A stretch of DNA of 64,000 nucleotides. Origin: Shewanella holmiensis (GTDB lineage Bacteria; Pseudomonadota; Gammaproteobacteria; Enterobacterales; Shewanellaceae). This document shows positions 50,056 to 58,711 of the stretch, in pieces (position 1 is the first letter of the stretch; each line of letters begins with the position of its first letter). The position numbers were made by a program, and so were the translations under genes. The notes beneath the pieces were generated by a model, which was not told the origin of the DNA, searched no databases, and was given only the letters and a program-made list of their open reading frames with translations. The stretch is taken from NCBI RefSeq assembly GCF_025370255.1, contig NZ_JAMTCD010000001.1, forward strand, positions 124,001 to 188,000, written 5' to 3'.

Positions 50056-50069
50056 AGAAAGCGCTTACA
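50056..50069. promoter_or_regulatory. LacI-family operator, distal site before receptor
   Basis: AGAAAGCGCTTACA matches TGNAAGCGCTTNCA at all but the first fixed position. It is 270 bases before the receptor start and 142 bases from the next site, allowing looping. Confidence 0.6.
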
Positions 50070-50184
50070 TATTTAACAACATTCCATCATAATTACTTTC
50101 TTATATAATACATGTAATTACAACAAAATTGCGCTTTGATAAGATCGTTAGGTTAACAAAATGTTGTTATTTATGGTCATTTTG

Positions 50185-50200
50185 ATTGACTCAGATCACA
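50185..50200 (+). promoter_or_regulatory. CRP-like site before receptor
   Basis: ATTGA-N6-TCACA keeps the TGA/TCA core of the CRP consensus with a perfect right half. It lies directly upstream of the palindromic operator, a typical activator/repressor layout. Confidence 0.35.
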
Positions 50201-50210
50201 AATTGCACTA

Positions 50211-50236
50211 GGTTTATGTAAGCGCTTACATAAACC
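50211..50236. promoter_or_regulatory. 26-bp perfect palindrome containing LacI-family operator
   Basis: Arms GGTTTATGTAAGC and its exact reverse complement meet without a spacer. The centre matches TGNAAGCGCTTNCA exactly. It is 102 bases before the receptor start. Confidence 0.8.
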
Positions 50237-50338
50237 AATCAAACTCAATGTGACGCTATTGGAAAATAATAAATCGGTTTGCGCATTCTTTCGTAAACTA
50301 TTAGAACAAGTAGAATCTAGTCAATGGGGATTTCCTAG

Positions 50339-53338
50339 ATGAAAACAAGAACATTTACCAAAACTAAGCTAGCGACAAGTTTATCGCTTGTACTTGGTTT
50401 AGGTTCAATGATGCCTGCACATGCTGCTGAAGATGCTGGTGATGAAAATATTGAAGTGATTCAGGTTACGGGTATCCGTGGCAGTTTAGTCAAGTCAATG
50501 GATGTCAAACGCAGTTCAAATGGTATCGTTGACGCAATTAATGCAGAAGATATTGGTAAGTTTCCCGATAGTAATTTAGCGGAATCTTTACAACGCATTT
50601 CAGGCGTATCAATTGACCGTCAAAATGGTGAAGGCAGTAAGGTAACAGTACGTGGTTTCGGTCCAGACCGTAACTTAGTGATGCTAAACAATCGCCAAAT
50701 GCCTACCACTACGGGTTCTCGCTCATTCGACTTTGCTAACGTCGCCTCTGAAGCGATCAGCGCAGTGGAAGTAGAAAAAACCAGCCAAGCGAAAAACTCT
50801 ACAGGTGGCATCGGGGCAACAATTAACGTGTTAACCCAACGTCCACTTAATAATCCTGGTCAAAAAGCCTCATTTGGGGTTAAAGCCGTAGATGATACTT
50901 CTACAGATCAGGGTAGCATTACTCCTGAATTATCTGCTTTATATTCAAATACTTTTGCTGATGATAAGTTTGGTATCTCAATCTCTGCCAGTTATCAAGA
51001 TCGTGAAAGTGGTAACCAACAAGCGCAAGTGGGTACTGGCTGGCGCAGCTTTCCTGGCAGTGTAGACCAAGACTGGAGCGGTTCACCTGGTGCCAACCCT
51101 GAATGGGGTGGTGTACCTAAAGATGCCAACCAAATTAATCGCCCAGGCGATAGTGATGTTTATTCTGTACCACAAACCACCATTTACCGTTTTGAAGAAC
51201 AACAACGTAAACGTACAAACGGACAATTAGTACTTCAATATGAGCCTATTGATTCGGTTCGTACCACACTTGACTATACCTATATGCGCAATGATGTCGA
51301 TACTCAGTCGCATGACGTATCAGCATGGTTTAACTTCGTACCGACTCAAGAAAGCACTTGGTCTGACGGCCCAGTATCTTCACCATTAGTTTATTCTGAA
51401 AACTACCCAGGTGGTGGTGCAGACTTATCAATGGCTGCAGGTGATTTTGGTACTCGCGATGAAGGCGGTTCATTGGGCTTCAACGTGGAATGGGATGCAA
51501 GTGAAAAGTTGTCTTTAGAACTTGATTACCATAATTCATATGCGGAGCGTTCACCAAATAGCCCTAACGGTAGTAGCAGTAACTTAAGTACTGCGGCGTT
51601 TATCCGTACGAGTGCTGCCACTGACTTTACTGGTGAAGTTCCCGTATTGGCCGTTGGTAACGGTAATAATGTTCGTCCTGAAGATATGCGTATCACAGGT
51701 TCTGTATTTGGTAATGCTGTAAACCGTTCTGAAATAGAACAAGTACAAATTTCAGGTACTTATGATTTTGAAGACGCGGGTAGCATTGACTTTGGTATTG
51801 CCTCGACTGAAGTAAACAATCACTCTCAATCAGTTAACGTACAACGTAATGACTGGGGTGGTGTTGGCGCCGCGGGTGATTTAGATGCGGCATGGTTCCC
51901 TGCTGGCACAGTTCAAGATAAGTTTGATGGTTCAAAAGGTAACTTTGGTAGCTATGAAGGTAGCGCTTCAACAGATCCTTTAAACACGATTTTTCTATGG
52001 GACTTTGAAGCTGTACGAGCTCGCGCTGCAGAGTTATATGCTTCAAGTGCAGTAGGTGATTGTGGCAACGGATTCTGTCCATCAACTGACTATGCTAGTG
52101 ATACCGACCGTTTTACAGAAGAAACATCAAAATCTGCTTATTTACAATATAACTACTTTGGCGAAATTGGCGACATGCCATTTGATGTTCACTTAGGTCT
52201 TCGTTATGAACAAACAGATGTCGAGTCAACTTCAGCTGTATCAGAATTTGGTAGCGCAACATGGATAGCGGAAACAGAAATTGCAGTTAACCCTACAGGT
52301 GAACGTATTTTCCTTACTGAAACAGGTGATTACGATTACTACTTACCAAACGTTAACTTCAATATTGAAGTCGTAGAAGATGTGTACGTTCGTGCAGCCT
52401 ACAGTGAAACCATTGGTCGTCCTGATTACACCTCTATTCAAGGCGGTACAGTTGTAGGCACATTGGCTAACCGTGGTGGTGGTAGTGGTACTAAGGGTAA
52501 CCCAGGTTTATTACCTCTTGAGTCGACTAACTACGATATTTCAGCTGAGTGGTACTTTGACCAAGGCAGTTACGCCTCGGTAGGTTACTTCCGTAAGGAT
52601 GTGACTAACTTCATCGACAACGGTGTGGTTGAATCAAATATTTATAACATTCCCGATCCATCACACAGTGCTTATGTGAATGAAGCAATTGCTGCGGGCC
52701 AAACAACGGCTATCGCTCAACGTCAGTGGATTTATGATAACTACGGTGCAACAGATCCAAACGTTACCATTAACCCTGCTAACGGCAACATCGAAATTAC
52801 CGGCAACCCAGGTGATGATGATTTACTGTTCTTAATCAATCAACCGACCAATGACAGCGAAAGCTCAGTTATTGATGGTTGGGAGTTTGCAGTACAGCAT
52901 TTCTTCGGTGAAACTGGTTTTGGTATGCAAGCTAACTACACCTTAGTGAATGCCGGTGATAGTTATGATAATGCTAACTTAAATCGCCCTGGTGATTTAC
53001 CACAAAATGTAGAAGTTGGTATCAGTGATACTGCAAACATTGTGGCAATGTACGAAAACTACGGTGTGACCGCTCGTGTTGCCTGGAACTGGCGTGATGA
53101 GTTCTTGAATGCTACGGGTAATGGTACGGGTGCTAACCCTCAGTATACCGAAGCATACTCGCAAGTTGACTTCAGCATTGGTTATGACATACCTCAAGTT
53201 GAAGGCTTAACTGTCTTCCTTGAAGGTTTGAACATCACCAATGAAACAACTCGCGTACATGGTCGTGCAACTGAACAGGTCTTAAACTACACCCAAACTG
53301 GTGCTCGTTATGGATTAGGTGCGCGTTACACCTTCTAA
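50339..53338 (+). CDS. TonB-dependent receptor, glucan-locus type
   Basis: Outer-membrane active transporter for oligosaccharides. It has 999 residues. The signal peptide ends at ~AHA-A (29/30). A TonB-box-like stretch (ENIEVIQVTGIRGS) is followed by the plug (~40-165: AEDIGKFPDSNLAESLQRI, SGVSIDRQNGEGSKVTVRGF) and a 22-strand barrel ending in the C-terminal phenylalanine (GARYGLGARYTF). It matches the Xanthomonas/Caulobacter-type receptor family. Strong LacI-type sites lie upstream and a terminator lies downstream, so it may be expressed at a higher level than the genes behind it. Confidence 0.93.
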   Translation: MKTRTFTKTKLATSLSLVLGLGSMMPAHAAEDAGDENIEVIQVTGIRGSLVKSMDVKRSSNGIVDAINAEDIGKFPDSNLAESLQRISGVSIDRQNGEGSKVTVRGFGPDRNLVMLNNRQMPTTTGSRSFDFANVASEAISAVEVEKTSQAKNSTGGIGATINVLTQRPLNNPGQKASFGVKAVDDTSTDQGSITPELSALYSNTFADDKFGISISASYQDRESGNQQAQVGTGWRSFPGSVDQDWSGSPGANPEWGGVPKDANQINRPGDSDVYSVPQTTIYRFEEQQRKRTNGQLVLQYEPIDSVRTTLDYTYMRNDVDTQSHDVSAWFNFVPTQESTWSDGPVSSPLVYSENYPGGGADLSMAAGDFGTRDEGGSLGFNVEWDASEKLSLELDYHNSYAERSPNSPNGSSSNLSTAAFIRTSAATDFTGEVPVLAVGNGNNVRPEDMRITGSVFGNAVNRSEIEQVQISGTYDFEDAGSIDFGIASTEVNNHSQSVNVQRNDWGGVGAAGDLDAAWFPAGTVQDKFDGSKGNFGSYEGSASTDPLNTIFLWDFEAVRARAAELYASSAVGDCGNGFCPSTDYASDTDRFTEETSKSAYLQYNYFGEIGDMPFDVHLGLRYEQTDVESTSAVSEFGSATWIAETEIAVNPTGERIFLTETGDYDYYLPNVNFNIEVVEDVYVRAAYSETIGRPDYTSIQGGTVVGTLANRGGGSGTKGNPGLLPLESTNYDISAEWYFDQGSYASVGYFRKDVTNFIDNGVVESNIYNIPDPSHSAYVNEAIAAGQTTAIAQRQWIYDNYGATDPNVTINPANGNIEITGNPGDDDLLFLINQPTNDSESSVIDGWEFAVQHFFGETGFGMQANYTLVNAGDSYDNANLNRPGDLPQNVEVGISDTANIVAMYENYGVTARVAWNWRDEFLNATGNGTGANPQYTEAYSQVDFSIGYDIPQVEGLTVFLEGLNITNETTRVHGRATEQVLNYTQTGARYGLGARYTF

Positions 53339-53396
53339 AACTTAGCTCATTCAGTTCTGTCCAATTGAATGAGCCACTTTTCCCTTTAGGTCGTTT

Positions 53397-53424
53397 GAGG
53401 TGGCCACAACCACCTCTTTTTTTT
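53397..53424 (+). terminator. rho-independent terminator of the receptor gene
   Basis: GAGGTGG-CCACAA-CCACCTC is followed by eight Ts. The downstream cassette therefore needs its own promoter or read-through. Confidence 0.9.
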
Positions 53425-53495
53425 ACATGGATAATAAAACTCGGCAATAGGGATGTTGCCTATTTTTTTAAATTCGAAACAATCAAATTAACACT

Positions 53496-53509
53496 TGAAA
53501 GTGCTTACA
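53496..53509. promoter_or_regulatory. LacI-family operator before the halogenase cassette
   Basis: TGAAAGTGCTTACA differs from TGNAAGCGCTTNCA at one central base. It is 137 bases before the first halogenase-like gene and after the receptor terminator, which supports separate but co-regulated transcription. Confidence 0.55.
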
Positions 53510-53645
53510 TTTTAATGAATTCTAAACTAACCAATGTTTTAACGTGCTTAGTGAGTTCATTAACCTGTGAGTATTACAGCACCATGCTGATGCCAAACAT
53601 AAGCACCAAAACAAAATAACAAAGCAGTAACGGTAGGCAGAGTCC

Positions 53646-55268
53646 ATGCAAAAAGCAGTAACCAAAATAGTCATCGTCGGTGGTGGCACCGCAGGTTGGA
53701 TAACTGCGGGATTAATTGCAGCCGAACACAATGCTGATAATGGTCGTCTCTCCCCTTCTCCTAAATTAGACATCACCTTGATAGAATCTCCCGATGTACC
53801 CACTATTGGTGTAGGTGAAGGTACATGGCCATCGATGCGCTCAACCCTGCAAAAAATAGGGATCGATGAAACCACTTTTTTACTGCAATGCGATGCTAGC
53901 TTCAAACAAGGCTCACGTTTTATTGACTGGCAAATAGCATCTAACCACGCTATTACAAGCAATATGCCAAATGGACTGCACAGTTATCTGCACCCTTTTA
54001 CCCTACCCATTGGTGAACCACAATTTGCTATTGCCCCTTTTTGGCTACCACACAAAGATCAGGTCAGTTTTGCTGATGCGGTTTGCCAGCAAAATAAAGT
54101 CAGTCAACTGGCGTTGGCACCGAAACAAATTTCCACACCTGAATACAGCTTTATCAATAACTATGGCTATCATTTAAACGCAGGTAAATTCAGCCAATTA
54201 TTACAGCAACATTGCACTAAAAATTTAGCGGTAAAGCATATTACCGACCACGTCACGGATATTGTTCTGGTGGATGAAACAACACAAACAGATTTACCAA
54301 AGGGTGATATTAGCCATGTGCTAACTCAGCAACACGGGCAAATTCATGCCGATTTATTTATTGATTGCACTGGCGTTAAGTCTTTGCTGCTGGGTGACAA
54401 GTTAGCCGTACCCTTTATTAACCAAAAACATGTATTGTTTAATGACTCTGCACTTGCGATACAAGTCCCCTACGCCGACGATAATAGCCCTATCGCTTCT
54501 TGTACTCATTCAACGGCACAAACAAATGGCTGGATTTGGGACATTGGTTTACCTACCCGTCGTGGTATTGGCCATGTTTATTCGTCATCACATACAGATG
54601 ACGATCAAGCTTTGCAGCAACTTATGGCCTACCTAAAACCTGATTTAGGCACAAAAGCAGCCGACATATCGCCACGAAAATTGAATATCACACCGGGTCA
54701 TCATCAGGTATGTTGGAAAAATAATTGTGTTGCTATCGGTATGGCAGCAGGGTTTATTGAACCACTTGAAGCCTCGGCCCTTGCGCTTGTGGAATGGACA
54801 GCAAAAGCCGTCGCAACCCAATTACCGCAGACCCGCGATACTATGGACATCATAGCCAAAAGGGTTAATCAACAATTTCAGCATCATTGGCAACAAATTA
54901 TTGAATTTTTAAAGCTACACTATGTGATTAGCAACAGAAGCGACAGCGACTATTGGCACGACCATAGAACGGCCAATTCAATACCCACTGCATTAACAGA
55001 GCAGCTGGCGTTATGGCAACACCAAGCCCCTAGTCAGCATGACTTTATCTATCGCGAAATGTTGTTTCCGGCGGCGAGTTATCAATTTGTGCTTTACGGC
55101 ATGCAATTTGATACCCGACCTCAGGTTCAACTTAAACCGTCAATGAAGCAACAGGCACAACAGTTATTTACCGAAAACAGCCAAAGAGCCTCTCGTTTAA
55201 GCCAGGTATTGCCAACCAACAGAGCGCTGTTAAACCAACTAAAATTAAACGGTTTTTCAAAAATATAG
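53646..55268 (+). CDS. flavin-dependent (tryptophan) halogenase family protein 1
   Basis: A 540-residue flavoprotein of the tryptophan halogenase family, which uses FADH2, O2 and halide to make HOX inside the protein. FAD loop GGGTAGW at 12-18; the lysine equivalent to PrnA Lys79 is Lys87 in ASFKQGSRF; the catalytic glutamate position is Glu375 in EPLEA. Two motifs deviate: WxWxIP is WIWDIGLP (296-303) and the serine after the glutamate is alanine. No signal peptide. First gene of a co-directional cassette; its substrate is unknown and is probably not free tryptophan. A different flavin oxidation is possible. Confidence 0.88.
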   Translation: MQKAVTKIVIVGGGTAGWITAGLIAAEHNADNGRLSPSPKLDITLIESPDVPTIGVGEGTWPSMRSTLQKIGIDETTFLLQCDASFKQGSRFIDWQIASNHAITSNMPNGLHSYLHPFTLPIGEPQFAIAPFWLPHKDQVSFADAVCQQNKVSQLALAPKQISTPEYSFINNYGYHLNAGKFSQLLQQHCTKNLAVKHITDHVTDIVLVDETTQTDLPKGDISHVLTQQHGQIHADLFIDCTGVKSLLLGDKLAVPFINQKHVLFNDSALAIQVPYADDNSPIASCTHSTAQTNGWIWDIGLPTRRGIGHVYSSSHTDDDQALQQLMAYLKPDLGTKAADISPRKLNITPGHHQVCWKNNCVAIGMAAGFIEPLEASALALVEWTAKAVATQLPQTRDTMDIIAKRVNQQFQHHWQQIIEFLKLHYVISNRSDSDYWHDHRTANSIPTALTEQLALWQHQAPSQHDFIYREMLFPAASYQFVLYGMQFDTRPQVQLKPSMKQQAQQLFTENSQRASRLSQVLPTNRALLNQLKLNGFSKI

Positions 55269-55340
55269 TACTCAGGGCTTTAATGAATTAGCACAATAGT
55301 CAACGCTCAAAATAACAATAAACATAAATAGGACAACAAC

Positions 55341-56078
55341 ATGACCCAACATGTATTACTGAACAGTGTGGAACACAAAGACCTAAAAGTGATCACTGAC
55401 CGCTCAGCAAAGTATGGTGACAATGTATGGTATTCGGTCACCTTCCCGCTTGAATTTCGCAGTGTACAAGCTCACTACCCTATCTTTTTCCAGAAGGATG
55501 CTACTACGGGTCAATTTTACGCTGTCGCATTATTTGGGTTTAGAAATGAAGATAACCTGTTTTTAACTGACAAGGGTTGGGAGGCATCCTATGTTCCACT
55601 GACATTACGCCGCCAACCATTTTTGATCGGTAAACAAGTGGTACGTGAAGATGGCATCGAACAAGAGCAACATGTCATTCATATCGATATCGACCATCCT
55701 AGAGTCAATAAAGAGCAAGGTGAAGCTGTATTTCACCCTTTTGGCGGCAATACCGATTACTTAGATGAAGTTGGCGATATGTTAGCTGCAATTCATCAAG
55801 GCTTGAATGATAGCAAAGTATTTATTGATGTATTACTTGAGCATGATTTGTTGGAATCATTCACTCTCGATATTGAATTAGATAACGGTGAAAAACATCA
55901 AATGATTGGTTTTTACACCATCAATGAAGAAAAGCTCAATATGCTAGAGGGCGCTGTACTGGCAAAACTGCATGAACAAGGCTACCTACAAGCTATTTAC
56001 ATGTCGATGGCGTCTCAATCTAACGTGCGCGATTTACTAGACCGTAAAAATGCACAGCACCAAAATAGAAAAGCATGA
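55341..56078 (+). CDS. SapC family protein
   Basis: A 245-residue protein matching the SapC family (SVTFPLEFRSVQAHYPIFF, FYAVALFGF, GWEASYVPLTLRRQPF, FTLDIELDNGEKHQMIGFYTINEEKL in part). The name derives from a Campylobacter S-layer-linked protein, but in proteobacteria SapC genes recur beside TonB-dependent receptors and halogenase-like genes. No signal peptide, so probably cytoplasmic. The stop overlaps the cupin-like gene by four bases, so translation is coupled. Confidence 0.87.
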   Translation: MTQHVLLNSVEHKDLKVITDRSAKYGDNVWYSVTFPLEFRSVQAHYPIFFQKDATTGQFYAVALFGFRNEDNLFLTDKGWEASYVPLTLRRQPFLIGKQVVREDGIEQEQHVIHIDIDHPRVNKEQGEAVFHPFGGNTDYLDEVGDMLAAIHQGLNDSKVFIDVLLEHDLLESFTLDIELDNGEKHQMIGFYTINEEKLNMLEGAVLAKLHEQGYLQAIYMSMASQSNVRDLLDRKNAQHQNRKA

Positions 56079-57133
56079 TGGAGAAAGGGTTGAATACCAA
56101 TACCACATCAGATGCTGAACTCAGGATGCAAAATTGCGTACCTGAGTATACTGATTGCACACTTGATCAACTATATCAACGAATAGAAAGTGCCGACACA
56201 CCAATGGTTTTTAAAGGTCTTTGCCGTCACTTTCCACTCGTTAAAGCAGGGCTTGAATCAAACAAAGTTGCAATGGATTATTTGTTACAACACTACGCAG
56301 GTCAGCCTGTCACCGCATATTATTTACCGCCAGAACAGCAAGGGCGTGTCTTTTATAATGAGCAGGTTGATGGCTTTAACTATCAAGCTGGACGACTCGA
56401 TTTAGCACAAATATTCCAGCGTTTACAAACTGAATCACAACAACAAACCCCAGCAAGTGTGTATATGGGGTCAACCAATATCCAACAATATTTCCCTGGC
56501 CTTTTTGCAGAAAACTGCTTGCAGTTTTCACAAGTTAATCCGATGGCAAATATTTGGTTAGGCAATCAAACCCGCGTGGCAGCACACTTTGATTTCCCAC
56601 ACAATTTAGCCTGTAACATGGTCGGTAAACGCACATTTACTTTATTTCCCCCAGAACAAATTACCAATTTGTATATTGGTCCGATGGAATTTGCTCCCGG
56701 CGGCCAAGAAATCAGCATGGTCAATTTTGACCAGCCCGATTATAACCAATTCCCTAAATTCAAAGATGCACTTGCGGCCTCTTTTACCGCAGCACTCGAG
56801 CCCGGTGACGTGCTATTTATCCCAAGTATGTGGTGGCACCATGTACGAGGTGTTGACGATTTTAATGTACTCATTACCCATTGGTGGCGTGATACCCCAG
56901 CATTTTTGGGACGCCCCAATAATGCCCTATTGCACAGTATGCTCAGCCTGAGATCATTGCCAAAAGCGCAGCGCAAAGCCTGGAAAGCGTTATTTGATTA
57001 TTACATTTTTGACCACGATGAAGTTGATGAAAGCCATATCCCTGATAATGCCAAGGGCATGCTCACAAAGCCGATTGATGAGTTAAATGCGCGAAAATTA
57101 CGCGCCGACTTAACCAATAAATTAAAACGCTAA
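56075..57133 (+). CDS. cupin-like (JmjC-type) Fe(II)/2-oxoglutarate oxygenase-like protein
   Basis: A 352-residue protein of the cupin_8 type. A plausible Fe(II) site is H171-x-D173 (AHFDFPHNL) with H255 or H256 (MWWHHV); Lys185 (VGKRTFTLFPP) sits where 2-oxoglutarate contacts are usual. Related JmjC-type enzymes hydroxylate protein side chains or small molecules. ATGATG at 56075 overlaps the SapC stop. No signal peptide. The substrate is unknown; being locked between SapC and a halogenase-like gene suggests a joint pathway. Confidence 0.85.
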   Translation: MMEKGLNTNTTSDAELRMQNCVPEYTDCTLDQLYQRIESADTPMVFKGLCRHFPLVKAGLESNKVAMDYLLQHYAGQPVTAYYLPPEQQGRVFYNEQVDGFNYQAGRLDLAQIFQRLQTESQQQTPASVYMGSTNIQQYFPGLFAENCLQFSQVNPMANIWLGNQTRVAAHFDFPHNLACNMVGKRTFTLFPPEQITNLYIGPMEFAPGGQEISMVNFDQPDYNQFPKFKDALAASFTAALEPGDVLFIPSMWWHHVRGVDDFNVLITHWWRDTPAFLGRPNNALLHSMLSLRSLPKAQRKAWKALFDYYIFDHDEVDESHIPDNAKGMLTKPIDELNARKLRADLTNKLKR

Positions 57134-57169
57134 CTGAATAAGAATAAACATACCCCAGAGGTAACCCTA

Positions 57170-58657
57170 ATGAAGACAGCAATAAAAAAAGTAGTCATTG
57201 CCGGTGGCGGCACAGCAGGATGGATGGCCGCTGCAGCGTTAACAAAATTGATGGGTAAACACATTGAAGTAGTATTAGTCGAATCGGATGATATAGGCAC
57301 TGTGGGTGTTGGCGAAGCCACTATACCAACGTTGCATATTTTTCACCGCCTATTAGGTTTAAAAGAACAGGACGTGATGGCGGCAACCAACGCCACATTC
57401 AAGCTAGGCATTAATTTTGAAAACTGGCACGACGTAGGAAAAGATTACCTGCATTCATTTGGTTTTTTAGGAAAAGACTGCTGGGCTTGTGGTTTTCAAC
57501 ACTTTTGGCTTAAGGGCAAGCAACAGGGTATGGTCAGCGAAATAGGCGACTACTGCACCGAACATTTAGCTGCTCGTCAAGGCCGCTTTGCCATATTACC
57601 GAATCAGGACTACAACCACGCTTATCATATGGATGCCAGCCTCTATGCGAAGTTTTTACGTAAAATGGCTGAGGCTAATGGTCTGACTCGAATTGAAGGT
57701 AAAATTACTGATGTACAATTGCACAACAGTAATGGCTATATCAAAGCGCTTCAGCTTGATAATGGCGAAATAATTGAAGGCGATTTATTTATAGATTGCA
57801 CTGGCTTTAGGGCGCTACTGATAGAACAAACCTTAAATACTGGTTTTGATGATTGGAGCCATTACTTACCTTGCGATAGCGCGATTGCCGTGCAAACAAA
57901 ATCAGTTAATACCCCATTGGCTTATACCCGCTCAATTGCACGTGAATCAGGTTGGCAATGGCGGATCCCTTTGCAAAGCCGTACAGGTAATGGTTTTGTA
58001 TTTTGCAGTAAATACATGACAGATGAGCAAGCCATCGACACCTTAATGGCCAACATTGAAGGCGAACCCCTTAATAAACCAAGAGTGATCAAGTTTAAAA
58101 CAGGATCACGCCGCAAACACTGGAATAAAAACTGCGTGGCTATCGGCCTATCATCGGGATTTTTAGAGCCTTTAGAATCCACCAGCATACATCTTATTCA
58201 ACGTAGTATTGTGCGATTAATGCAGCAATTTCCTTCTCAGGGCATTGATGACACAGACATCAACGAATTTAACCAACAACTTAAGTTGGAAATGGATAAT
58301 ATTCGCGATTTCATTATTTTACATTACAAAGTCACCGATCGAGAAGACAGCCGTTTTTGGCGTTACTGTAAGAACATGCCTATTCCTGCATCACTGCAGC
58401 ATCGTATAGATATGTTTAGCCAGACGGGTAAAGTGTATAAATACGGCAATGAATTATTTGGTGAAAGCTCATGGATCCAGGTGATGATGGGCCAAGGGAT
58501 TATGCCAAAAGAGTATCATCCAATTGTGGATATGATGGAAAAAGAAGAATTGGCAAGTTTTTTAAATAACATCAAATCAACAGCAAAGCGTAAAGTAGAA
58601 ACCTTACCGCCACATTTCGATTTTATTAATCACTATTGTAAATCAAACATTGTGTAA
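57170..58657 (+). CDS. flavin-dependent (tryptophan) halogenase family protein 2
   Basis: A 495-residue paralogue with all hallmark residues of functional flavin-dependent halogenases: GGGTAGW (12-18), Lys78 in ATFKLGINF, WQWRIP (262-267) and EPLES with Glu336. Start set by AGAGG eight bases before ATG. The length and motif set are closer to characterised tryptophan halogenases than the first copy, but the substrate-binding region cannot be judged by eye. It lies 36 bases after the cupin-like gene and 54 before DUF6445. Confidence 0.9.
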   Translation: MKTAIKKVVIAGGGTAGWMAAAALTKLMGKHIEVVLVESDDIGTVGVGEATIPTLHIFHRLLGLKEQDVMAATNATFKLGINFENWHDVGKDYLHSFGFLGKDCWACGFQHFWLKGKQQGMVSEIGDYCTEHLAARQGRFAILPNQDYNHAYHMDASLYAKFLRKMAEANGLTRIEGKITDVQLHNSNGYIKALQLDNGEIIEGDLFIDCTGFRALLIEQTLNTGFDDWSHYLPCDSAIAVQTKSVNTPLAYTRSIARESGWQWRIPLQSRTGNGFVFCSKYMTDEQAIDTLMANIEGEPLNKPRVIKFKTGSRRKHWNKNCVAIGLSSGFLEPLESTSIHLIQRSIVRLMQQFPSQGIDDTDINEFNQQLKLEMDNIRDFIILHYKVTDREDSRFWRYCKNMPIPASLQHRIDMFSQTGKVYKYGNELFGESSWIQVMMGQGIMPKEYHPIVDMMEKEELASFLNNIKSTAKRKVETLPPHFDFINHYCKSNIV

Positions 58658-58711
58658 ATAACCTTGAGTGAACAGCAATCAAGTTACTCATAACCAACAA
58701 GGATAGAGACC

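Larger units (their letters stand above)
49878..50338. other. regulatory region upstream of the TonB-dependent receptor
   Basis: 461 bases with no gene. It contains a hairpin after the regulator, two LacI-type sites and a CRP-like site, then the receptor leader. Confidence 0.6.
53339..53645. other. intergenic region between receptor and first halogenase-like gene
   Basis: Contains a hairpin at 53345-53373 (GCTCATTCA / TGAATGAGC), a strong terminator at 53397-53424 and a LacI-type site at 53496-53509. No gene. Confidence 0.6.

Noticed and set aside
51834-52085. Histidine- and leucine-rich minus-strand frame inside the receptor gene
   Set aside because: It is an antisense shadow of biased codons in the barrel region.
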